Shown piece after piece: positions 9,901 through 16,021 of a stretch of DNA of 64,000 bases. Position numbers and translations under genes: made by a program. Positions within the stretch are counted from its first letter, which is position 1, and each line of letters opens with the position of its first letter. The notes beneath the pieces were generated by a model. It was not told the DNA's origin. It saw only the letters and a list, made by a program, of their open reading frames with translations, and did not search any database. This DNA comes from Clostridiales bacterium (lineage in GTDB: Bacteria > Bacillota > Clostridia > Saccharofermentanales > Saccharofermentanaceae): positions 27,270 to 91,269 of the forward strand of contig JAFZWA010000007.1 of the NCBI GenBank assembly GCA_017617525.1. The letters are read 5' to 3'.

Positions 9901-10073
9901 GCATGATCTACTACCCGTGCATCGAGTCCCTCTGTGGTCAGCCGGTATTCACCTCATCCGACGGATCCCTTCGCATCTACAAAGTCCTCACCTCTGAGGA
10001 CATCTCCGAAGTTCAGGAAACCCTCCCCGAGACCGTCCCCTCCGTTCAGGAAGAAGCCAAGCCTGATCCCTAA
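6906..10073 (+). CDS. DUF2298 / 'Chlor_Arch_YYY' multi-pass membrane protein
   Basis: A very large integral membrane protein of about 1055 residues with many hydrophobic segments. It carries the motif NYYYYGQY, the YYYxG signature that names the family (TIGR03662/DUF2298), known mainly from Archaea, Chloroflexi and a few clostridia. Family members resemble GT-C-type membrane glycosyltransferases, but activity is unproven. I take the GTG at 6906 as start because AGGAGG at 6891-6896 lies 9 bases upstream. A strongly charged, E/K-rich insert (about residues 640-710) separates two membrane regions. The C-terminal part from about residue 860 is more hydrophilic and probably extracytoplasmic. Translation is probably coupled to the FAD gene. 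Confidence 0.85.
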   Translation: MKKNSSKSNRSNSGKNRVRTADVRNTGANLIDDRSDSEFKYSLRERLVEDIEWKTVIPRVLLLLVPALIAFLAGYFLKQDHADFFSWWGLLYIYGWAAFPLTAYFFRGFLSAGYTFAKSFGILLTTAFIWLLSYLGIFNAFNRPMCWIAFFMLAIFSWCTPKTRNAAFSALSDNSNLAHILWEEMLFIALLTVLCFCKGVFPIINGEEKFMNYAFMNSMNRFDGLPAKDPWLAGESINYYYYGQYMFTYLVKMLGMNTEVGYNISMCTAIAFPFISAYGLGQLFIDALRQKKDCQVSKHYLPFAGLLSACCTMIFGNSHSFFYDEQSFGNKMLFWKIWGKLGIDVGETGSFFYPNSTRFIGHNPDLYLQGVKETADWTIHEFPFYSYLIGDLHAHVVSLTVVLLIIAFIFVAVYRAEYPKKALSSMRRIRDLSKNLVSEMEHIFRPEFFICAFFLGISQMCNYWDFLIYFIFCAMGLLVYHGRSSTYLISFSSFMVFLFDLGAVLGVYLKFGENIFLHLCLQILIFMVAYLLSTIFPSAFSRTGTNMAFMFAFSSMIALTFNYNFDMISNSIKLVDRHTSLFQFMIVWLIHVLVPLALIALVVFTKRQAFKRNKLPVTPAPLSLKRPLTYAQLTCKNRTGAFEKEEKPERKPEKVEYDFSDDPDIMDPDFAAEEILNTSEKALEKVAEEVVEPTEEEKAEAEKTPKFILAILCFIRMLDFKFAKLGDTALCKFFRKRSIIDIFMVGMTVVGMMMLIAPEIIYVPDIYGANNQRANTMFKFTFAGFVILSLVVAYTVFRFMAHVTKEGNLSNWGLGVSIVMLVLIIFIPGHYTLRALDQRSGEIKWSTYEGLNGTDYLSTCIPHEKSYYDQSRRVAGAYIPYEEAIDWLNENEKGSVNICESYGISYTEDCLVSAYTGLPTIVGWETHERLWHFHGWTNPETGEFENDPEQDVFKLYLWPRQNAVATVYTSMDVFEVARVLKEYDVRYIICGSLELDQFGMIYYPCIESLCGQPVFTSSDGSLRIYKVLTSEDISEVQETLPETVPSVQEEAKPDP

Positions 10074-10080
10074 GCAACAA

Positions 10081-10235
10081 AACAGCAAAGAAAATCCCCC
10101 GGAACGCCATGTATCGGCGCCCATTGAGGAGTAATCAATAAAAGAGCGTAAAAAAATACCTTCCGTGCCTTTCACGGTGAGGATTCATCAAAAGGTAATC
10201 AAATAAAAGAACAGCAAAGAAAATCCCCCGGAACG
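10081..10235. repeat. 26-bp direct repeat flanking a hairpin-rich intergenic stretch
   Basis: The same 26 bases (beginning AACAGCAAAGAAAATCCCCC) occur at 10081-10106 and 10210-10235. The second copy is the left arm of the subfamily B hairpin at 10211-10289; the first copy has no partner arm. Between them, 10156-10197 can form another small hairpin (TACCTT with AAGGTA). It looks like a decayed or partially duplicated hairpin element between the convergent DUF2298 and nagB genes. Confidence 0.7.
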
Positions 10236-10289
10236 ATTCCGCAGGGCGTATGCCCGAGGACCAGTGACGGGGGATTATTGCTTTGCTGT
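10211..10289 (-). terminator. Conserved-core hairpin/terminator, subfamily B copy 1 (downstream of nagB)
   Basis: The outer stem pairs ACAGCAAAG with CTTTGCTGT and CCCCCG with CGGGGG. The inner core (10235-10264) reads on the minus strand CTGGTCCTCGGGC, a short loop, GCCCTGCGGAATC. A T-rich tract follows on the minus strand. It begins 13 bases after the nagB stop codon and can end both convergent transcripts. Confidence 0.75.
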
Positions 10290-10301
10290 TTTTAGGAGCG
10301 A

Positions 10302-11036
10302 TTACTCTTTGATGTAGCCGATCTCCAGAGCGAGCTTCTTCTCGAGTACTACTGTAGCATCTCTGTGAAGTCTCATGAATGTAGCCGGGCACATCGGATC
10401 GATCGTGTCGTTCATCAGGAGCTTGGTAGCAGCGTCTACCTTGTTGCCGTTGATGATCATCAGGAGTGCCTTCGCACGCATGATATTGCCCATACCCATT
10501 GTTACTGCGTAACGCGGAACTTCGTCACGGGAAGCGAAGAAACGAGCGTTAGCGTCGATCGTTGTTTCGTCAAGGATCTCTTTATGAGCGCCATCGAAGA
10601 GAACCGGACCCGGCTCGTTGAAACCGAGGTGACCGTCAGGACCAACACCGAGAACCTGGATCTCGATATCTGCCTTATCCAGTACTGCGTTAAATTCCTT
10701 GAGGTTCTCGTCTACATCGCCGATTCCCTTAGCAACGTATGTGTTTGCCTTATCGATGTTGATGTGGTCAAACAGGTTGCTGTCCATGAAATAACGGTAG
10801 CTCTGGTTGTGAGTCGGCTCAAGACCTACATACTCGTCGAGGTTTACGGAGTGGATCTGAGAAAAGTCGAGACCCTCTTCCTTGCAACGACGGGACAGTT
10901 CCTGATACATGCCTACCGGGCTTGATCCTGTAGCAAGACCGATGGTGCATGTCGGCTTTTCACGGATGATCTTCTCCATGATATCTGCCGCCTTCTTGCT
11001 GGCATCCTGATAATTCTCTGCGATAATAACTTTCAT
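10302..11036 (-). CDS. nagB: Glucosamine-6-phosphate deaminase
   Basis: A 244-residue cytosolic enzyme converting glucosamine-6-phosphate to fructose-6-phosphate and ammonia. Visible signatures are GLATGSSPVGMY near residue 36, the segment SVNLDEYVGL with the active-site Asp, and VGPDGHLGFNEPG with the catalytic His/Asp region. Length fits the family. Start at 11036 with an AAGGAGGTAC site. It lies downstream of glmM and a beta-helix gene but is separated from them by a terminator (11087-11117), so it may be regulated apart. It works opposite to the amino-sugar synthesis served by glmM. Confidence 0.97.
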   Translation of the reverse strand: MKVIIAENYQDASKKAADIMEKIIREKPTCTIGLATGSSPVGMYQELSRRCKEEGLDFSQIHSVNLDEYVGLEPTHNQSYRYFMDSNLFDHINIDKANTYVAKGIGDVDENLKEFNAVLDKADIEIQVLGVGPDGHLGFNEPGPVLFDGAHKEILDETTIDANARFFASRDEVPRYAVTMGMGNIMRAKALLMIINGNKVDAATKLLMNDTIDPMCPATFMRLHRDATVVLEKKLALEIGYIKE

Positions 11037-11086
11037 AAATGTACCTCCTTGTACCTGAGTTTTTGCGCAGTTGTTTTTATAAAAAA

Positions 11087-11117
11087 GCCGCGCGATGTCA
11101 GCATAAACACGCGCGGC
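11087..11117 (-). terminator. Terminator after the glmM operon
   Basis: GCCGCGCG (11087-11094) pairs exactly with CGCGCGGC (11110-11117). On the minus strand six T residues follow. It starts 7 bases after the stop codon of the beta-helix gene and 50 bases before nagB starts. Confidence 0.9.
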
Positions 11118-11123
11118 CCTTTA

Positions 11124-11792
11124 TTACTTTCTCTTGATCACGATATTGCCCTGATCTTTATAAATGCTGTTCTCCGGAATCACACCGCGAACACATGACG
11201 TCGGATAGACGTTACTGTTTCTTCCGATGACCGTACCCGGATTCAGAACGCTGTTGCAGCCGACCTCAACGTAGTCGCCAAGCATCGCGCCGACCTTTTT
11301 ACGTCCGGTCTCAACTTTTTCATCACCGTTCTTGATAACGACCGGAAGCTTATCGCTCTTGACGTTACTTGTGATGGAACCCGCGCCCATGTGGGACTTA
11401 TATCCGAGGATGGAGTCGCCGACATAGTTATAATGCGGAACCTGTACGCTGTTGAAAAGGATAACGTTCTTCAGCTCAGTGGAGTTACCGACTACGCAGC
11501 CTTCACCAACGAGAGCGGAACCACGTACGAACGCGCACTGACGGACTTCTGTCTTGTGACCGATGATGCAAGGTCCGCCGATGTATGCTGTGGCGAATAC
11601 CTTTGCGTCTTTAGCGATCCAAACATCCTCAGAAGGATGATCGAACTCGTCTTCCGGAAGTGTCTTACCGATCTCGAGGATCAGATCTGTGATTCCGGCA
11701 AGTGCTTCCCAAGGATAAGTGAACTTGGAAAGATAATCTTTTACCTGAGGATATGTCTGTGTCAGATCATAAAGGTCATTAATCGTATACAT
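11124..11792 (-). CDS. Left-handed beta-helix (hexapeptide) nucleotidyl/acyltransferase-like protein, GlmU C-terminal type
   Basis: A 222-residue protein. Residues about 60-200 show the imperfect hexapeptide periodicity of a left-handed beta helix (VWIAKDAKVFATAYIGGPCI, VIGRNSNVYPTSCVRG). The segment GYKSHMGAGSITSNVKSD resembles the acetyltransferase end of GlmU-type and archaeal sugar-phosphate enzymes. The N-terminal uridylyltransferase (GxGTRM) domain of full GlmU is absent; a helical 55-residue leader replaces it. The start codon overlaps the glmM stop as TAATG, so translation is coupled. A glucosamine-1-phosphate acetyltransferase role is plausible from the fold and from glmM next door; other sugar substrates are possible. 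Confidence 0.82.
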   Translation of the reverse strand: MYTINDLYDLTQTYPQVKDYLSKFTYPWEALAGITDLILEIGKTLPEDEFDHPSEDVWIAKDAKVFATAYIGGPCIIGHKTEVRQCAFVRGSALVGEGCVVGNSTELKNVILFNSVQVPHYNYVGDSILGYKSHMGAGSITSNVKSDKLPVVIKNGDEKVETGRKKVGAMLGDYVEVGCNSVLNPGTVIGRNSNVYPTSCVRGVIPENSIYKDQGNIVIKRK

Positions 11793-13168
11793 TATTTCTT
11801 TACCTCCACAAGATGGCCGCTCTTTTCCATAGCAGCGATGATGGAATCTACCTGCTTTTCACACTCTTCGATCGTGCCTGCCTCGGACATAACACGGAGA
11901 ACCGGTTCTGTACCGCTCTTTCTGAGAAGAACACGACCGTTGTCACCGAGCTCCTTGGTGCAAGCCTCAACCTGAGCCTGAACAGCCGGATCAGCAAGTG
12001 TGCCGTCCTTATCGTCAACGACTACGTTCTTAAGTACCTGCGGGTACATGTCGCAGCCCTTAGCGAGGAGGGAAAGCGGAAGGTTCGTATCAATAAGAAC
12101 ACCCATCAGCATTACAGCGGTAAGAACGCCGTCACCTGTGTGAGCGTGCTTTCTGAAGATAACGTGACCGGACTGTTCGCCGCCGATCATGTGGCCGTTC
12201 TCCTTCATGTTCTCGTAAACGTAACGGTCACCTACTGCTGTCTTCTCGTAAGCAATGCCTGCCTCGTCAAGAGCCTTGTAAAGACCGAAGTTACTCATGA
12301 TCGTTGTAACAACTGTGTTGTTATCGAGCTCACCCTTCTCCTTCATGTACTTCGCGCAGATGTACATGATCTTGTCGCCGTTAACGACTTCACCGTTCTC
12401 GTCAACAGCGAGGCAACGGTCTGCGTCACCGTCGAAAGCGAATCCGAGGTCGAGCTTATTCTCAACAACATACTTCTGCAGGCCCTCGATGTGAGTGGAA
12501 CCGCAGCCTGTGTTGATGTTTACACCGTCCGGTGTGTTGTTGATTACGAATGTCTTAGCGCCGAGAGCATCGAATACGGCACGGCCGATCATCCAGGAGC
12601 TGCCGTTCGCGCAGTCCAGACCAACCTTGTGCTTTTCGAAAGACTGAGTAGCCAGGCTTACGAGGTAACCGATGTAGCGGTTTCTGCCGGAATAATAGTC
12701 AATTGTCTTACCGATCTTATCTTCGGAAGCGTAAGGAAGCTCTTCGAGCTCACCGTCGATGTACTTCTCGATCTCGTCCTGGAGATCATCGTCCATCTTC
12801 TCACCTTCGAAGTTCATCAGCTTGATGCCGTTATCGTAGTACGGGTTATGGCTTGCAGAGATCATAGCGCCGCAGTCGAACTCTTCTGTTCTTGTGATGT
12901 AGCTGACGCACGGCGTAGTTGTTACGTGCAATAAATAAGCATCAGCGCCCGAAGACACGATGCCAGCTGCCAATGCGTTCTCATACATATAAGAAGAACG
13001 ACGAGTATCCTTACCGATTACGATCTTTGCACAATCCGAATTACCGGATTCCTGATGTTTCTTTGTATAGTACCAGCCGAGGAAACGGCCTGTCTTAAAG
13101 GCGTGTTCTGCTGTAAGGACAACACCTGCCTTACCACGGAAACCGTCTGTACCGAAATATTTACCCAT
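11792..13168 (-). CDS. glmM: Phosphoglucosamine mutase
   Basis: A 458-residue alpha-D-phosphohexomutase. It interconverts glucosamine-6-phosphate and glucosamine-1-phosphate for UDP-GlcNAc and peptidoglycan synthesis. The phosphoserine loop ISASHNPYYDNG is near residue 104, the metal loop DGDADR is present (FAFDGDADRCL), and the sugar loop GGEQSGH and phosphate-binding RKSGTEP follow in order. The N-terminus GKYFGTDGFRGKAG is typical of GlmM. Length is normal. The stop overlaps the start of the beta-helix gene. A palindrome and a -10-like TAAAAT lie just upstream (13204-13228). Confidence 0.97.
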   Translation of the reverse strand: MGKYFGTDGFRGKAGVVLTAEHAFKTGRFLGWYYTKKHQESGNSDCAKIVIGKDTRRSSYMYENALAAGIVSSGADAYLLHVTTTPCVSYITRTEEFDCGAMISASHNPYYDNGIKLMNFEGEKMDDDLQDEIEKYIDGELEELPYASEDKIGKTIDYYSGRNRYIGYLVSLATQSFEKHKVGLDCANGSSWMIGRAVFDALGAKTFVINNTPDGVNINTGCGSTHIEGLQKYVVENKLDLGFAFDGDADRCLAVDENGEVVNGDKIMYICAKYMKEKGELDNNTVVTTIMSNFGLYKALDEAGIAYEKTAVGDRYVYENMKENGHMIGGEQSGHVIFRKHAHTGDGVLTAVMLMGVLIDTNLPLSLLAKGCDMYPQVLKNVVVDDKDGTLADPAVQAQVEACTKELGDNGRVLLRKSGTEPVLRVMSEAGTIEECEKQVDSIIAAMEKSGHLVEVKK

Positions 13169-13210
13169 AGAAAAACTCCTCCAGTTTGTATTTCTGTAAA
13201 AATTTTACAC

Positions 13211-13228
13211 TTCAAGTTGAAACTTGAA
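13211..13228 (-). promoter_or_regulatory. Perfect palindrome upstream of glmM, candidate operator
   Basis: TTCAAGTT and AACTTGAA form an 8-bp inverted repeat with a 2-base spacer at 13211-13228. Immediately downstream on the minus strand is TAAAAT, a plausible -10 for glmM, so a bound protein would cover the -35 region. It could also be a hairpin after the upstream gene, but no T-run follows directly. Confidence 0.4.
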
Positions 13229-13300
13229 AATACTTTTTGGAGGATTTTTTTCTATCGAAAATCACTTTTTTTCGGCGTCACTGTCGATATGGATATATAC

Positions 13301-13819
13301 TCAGTACTTTCTGGCCGTTTTCTGTGCAATTCGCGGCATACCCGGACGGTGATGCGCGGAACCGCAATCGGTTTTGATGCCACGGATAAGATCGCGCTCG
13401 AAAGCCTTTACCTGACGTCCGCAGCTGCAACGGCAGAACCACTGCAGGTTCTTTCCGCTCTTAATACCGGTCATCTTCTCAGCGGTCAGTTCACCGAACA
13501 CCTGGCCCGTGATGTCTTCCATCGCGGAAGCGCAGCGGCGTGTCTCGCCGGAGAAGTCCTCTTCCTTCAGTACTTTTCGTGTCGTATCGCGATACGGGCA
13601 ATTCTCGTCAAAGCAATTACTGATCTCTGTGTGCAGAAGACGGTGCGACGTGATCTTGATGACATTCCCGCAGTCACAGCGGCACAGCCAGATCACCTTG
13701 CCATTAAAACGCTCCGGTGTCTCTTCGATCGCAACCAGATGACCAAATCTCTCGTCCTTGATGTCCTTCACTTTACGACCACGGTTCTCAATTTTCTTGT
13801 CTCTGATAATCGTTGGCAT
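13301..13819 (-). CDS. Small protein with two tandem zinc-ribbon-like units
   Basis: A 172-residue protein of unknown function. It contains two copies of one unit: FGHLVAIEETP...WLCRCDCGN...C (about residues 25-70) and FGELTAEKMTG...WFCRCSCGR...C (about 105-150). The CRCxCG pattern with a leading F-G-x-L is seen in phage and mobile-element proteins, often attached to AP2 or HNH domains. Neither DNA-binding nor nuclease domain is visible here. The tail is basic. It has its own promoter (13881-13908) and a weak AAAAGG ribosome binding site. A host-captured phage remnant or a small nucleic-acid-binding protein are both possible. Confidence 0.7.
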   Translation of the reverse strand: MPTIIRDKKIENRGRKVKDIKDERFGHLVAIEETPERFNGKVIWLCRCDCGNVIKITSHRLLHTEISNCFDENCPYRDTTRKVLKEEDFSGETRRCASAMEDITGQVFGELTAEKMTGIKSGKNLQWFCRCSCGRQVKAFERDLIRGIKTDCGSAHHRPGMPRIAQKTARKY

Positions 13820-13880
13820 ACCTTTTCAAACAACCCCTTGTCTTGTTGAAAAATCGGGTAGTTTCACCCAATATAAAAAC

Positions 13881-13908
13881 ATTGTAGCATTACGTTTGAG
13901 AATATCAA
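13881..13908 (-). promoter_or_regulatory. Sigma-A-type promoter of the double zinc-ribbon gene
   Basis: On the minus strand TTGATA (13908-13903) and TACAAT (13886-13881) are separated by 16 bases. The start codon lies 62 bases downstream of the -10. Confidence 0.65.
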
Positions 13909-13933
13909 GACAAAAATTAATGAGGTATTTGCC

Positions 13934-14039
13934 AAGACATAAAAACGCGCTGTCGGATAAACCTTCCGGCCCTTCGCTTCGGACGCATGTCCTCAGAGGT
14001 GCCTTCAGGTTTTCCGATCAGCGCGATCGTTATTGTCTT
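13934..14039 (-). terminator. Conserved-core hairpin/terminator, subfamily A copy 2 (after the ABC exporter)
   Basis: The hairpin begins 2 bases past the stop codon of the ABC gene. The outer arms pair over some 35 bases with few breaks (AAGACA with TGTCTT, CGCGCTG with CAGCGCG, GGATAAACC with GGTTTTCC). On the minus strand the GCGCG end runs into TTTTT. The core (13972-13999) reads CCTCTGAG, GGAC/GTCC, GAAGCGAAG on the minus strand. It is the best example of the element acting as an operon end. Confidence 0.75.
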
Positions 14040-14041
14040 GA

Positions 14042-16021
14042 TTACTCGAGTTCGAAAGCGCCGGTGTAGAGCTGATAGTACTTGCCCTTGTCGGCGATGA
14101 GGGACTGGTGGTCGCCTCGCTCGATGATGTGTCCGTTTTCGAGTACCATGATCGCCTTACTGTTCTGTACTGTGGACAGACGGTGCGCGATAACGAATAC
14201 GGTACGGTTTTCCATCAGGGCATCCATACCACGCTGTACGATCGCCTCGGTACGTGTATCGATCGAAGATGTCGCCTCGTCAAGGATCATGACCGGCGGA
14301 TCGGCAACCGCCGCACGTGCGATCGCGATCAACTGACGCTGACCCTGCGAAAGCTCTGCGCCGTTGGCGGTCAGCTCCGTGTTATAACCCTGCGGGAGCT
14401 TGCTGATGAAGTCGTGCGCGTTGGCAAGTTTTGCCGCGGCGATACATTCCTCATCGGTCGCCTTGAGGTTACCGTAACGGATGTTTTCCATAACAGAACC
14501 CGTAAAGAGGTTCGTGTCCTGAAGAACGATTCCCAGAGAGTGACGCAGGTCGCTCTTCTTGATCTTGTTGATGTTGATGTCGTCGTAACGGATCTTACCG
14601 TCGGCGATATCGTAGAAGCGGTTGATCAGGTTCGTGATCGTGGTCTTACCTGCACCGGTCGCGCCAACGAAAGCGATCTTCTGACCCGGCTTTGCGTAAA
14701 GCGAGATATCGTAGAGGACCTGCTTCTTTCCGTCGTAGCTGAAGTCGACATCGAAGAGACGAACGTCGCCCTTAACTTCGGCATAAGTCAGTGTGCCGTC
14801 CTGATGCGGATGCTTCCATGCCCAAACGTAAGAGGTTCCCTCGAAGGAATCTTTTCCGTTATGCGCACGCTTGAAAGAAAGTGCTTCTTCTTCCGAAACT
14901 TCGGTGAGCTTGTCGCCTTCCTTCTTGCAGTGAACGAGCGTAACGTATCCGTTGTCTTCCTCCGGCTTTTCGTCGAGAAGCTTGAAGATACGGTCCGCGC
15001 CGGCCATCGCCATGATGATCGAGTTCATCTGCTGGGATACCTGAGATACCGGCATGATGAAGGACTTGGTCAGCTGCAGGAAGGATCCGATAACACCGAT
15101 GGTGATGACATCGGAAAGACCGCATTCGATCGCGAGGAATCCGCCGATGAAAGCAACGAGGACGTAAAGCACGTTTCCGATGTTACCCATGATCGGCATC
15201 AGGATATTCGCGAAGATGTTCGCGGATGTCGCGTTCTGGCAAAGCTCTTCGTTCTTCTTGTCAAAGACGTTCTTCGCGCGGTCTTCGTAGGTAAATACCT
15301 TAACGACTTTCTGGCCGTTGACCATCTCTTCGATGTAACCGTTTACATCACCGAGGGAGGCCTGCTGCTTCATGAAGAAGGTGGCGCTCTTTCCGCCGAT
15401 CTTACCCATAAGGAAGATCATGGTGAACGTACCGAAAAGCACTACGATGGTCAGATGCCAGGAGGTGTAGATCATGGCGGCGAGCGTCGCGACGATCGTG
15501 ATGCCCGAAGAGATCATCTGCGGGAAGCTCTGGGAGATCATCTGACGGAGCGTATCTACGTCGTTGGTGTAATGGCTCATGACATCACCGTGCGAATGCG
15601 TGTCGAAGTAAGAGATCGGCAAGGTCTGCATGTGCTTGAACATATCGCCGCGGACATTTCTGAGAACATTGTTGGCAATGACGAGCATGACCTGGCCCTG
15701 AACGAGGTTGGCGATAACACCGAATCCGAACAGGATCGCTACCATGCGGATCCATTTCAGAAGACCGGAGAAATCGGCAGCTCCCGTTTCCGTCTTTGTT
15801 TTCAGGATCGGAACGATATAATCATCGATCAGGTTCTTGATAAACATATTACCCAGAACAGACGTGACGGATGCCACGATGATGCAGATGACGACGATGC
15901 CCAGTAATGCCCTGTATTTACCTGTTACATAATGCATCAGTTTCTTGATGAGGTCTTTGGAGATCGGGTTTTTCTTAAAGTCCTCCCGATTCATCGGACG
16001 TGCTCCTCTCGGCGGCGGCAT
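14042..16021 (-). CDS. ABC exporter half-transporter (permease + ATPase), second gene
   Basis: A 659-residue type IV ABC exporter subunit. Six membrane segments fall in about residues 30-330, followed by an ATPase with Walker A GATGAGKTT near 455, the signature LSQGQRQ near 560, and Walker B MILDEATSSID. A roughly 60-residue charged insert (TLVHCKKEGDKLTEVSEEEA region) sits between the membrane and ATPase domains, longer than in most relatives. The start overlaps the stop of the preceding ABC gene as TAATG, consistent with a heterodimer of the BmrCD/MdlAB type. Control by the co-transcribed MarR protein suggests drug or peptide export. Confidence 0.93.
   Translation of the reverse strand: MPPPRGARPMNREDFKKNPISKDLIKKLMHYVTGKYRALLGIVVICIIVASVTSVLGNMFIKNLIDDYIVPILKTKTETGAADFSGLLKWIRMVAILFGFGVIANLVQGQVMLVIANNVLRNVRGDMFKHMQTLPISYFDTHSHGDVMSHYTNDVDTLRQMISQSFPQMISSGITIVATLAAMIYTSWHLTIVVLFGTFTMIFLMGKIGGKSATFFMKQQASLGDVNGYIEEMVNGQKVVKVFTYEDRAKNVFDKKNEELCQNATSANIFANILMPIMGNIGNVLYVLVAFIGGFLAIECGLSDVITIGVIGSFLQLTKSFIMPVSQVSQQMNSIIMAMAGADRIFKLLDEKPEEDNGYVTLVHCKKEGDKLTEVSEEEALSFKRAHNGKDSFEGTSYVWAWKHPHQDGTLTYAEVKGDVRLFDVDFSYDGKKQVLYDISLYAKPGQKIAFVGATGAGKTTITNLINRFYDIADGKIRYDDININKIKKSDLRHSLGIVLQDTNLFTGSVMENIRYGNLKATDEECIAAAKLANAHDFISKLPQGYNTELTANGAELSQGQRQLIAIARAAVADPPVMILDEATSSIDTRTEAIVQRGMDALMENRTVFVIAHRLSTVQNSKAIMVLENGHIIERGDHQSLIADKGKYYQLYTGAFELE

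Noticed and set aside
13934..14039. A MITE or insertion remnant
   Set aside because: Outer arms are unrelated among the six hairpins, no target-site duplication is seen, and the element ends a transcript with a T-run.
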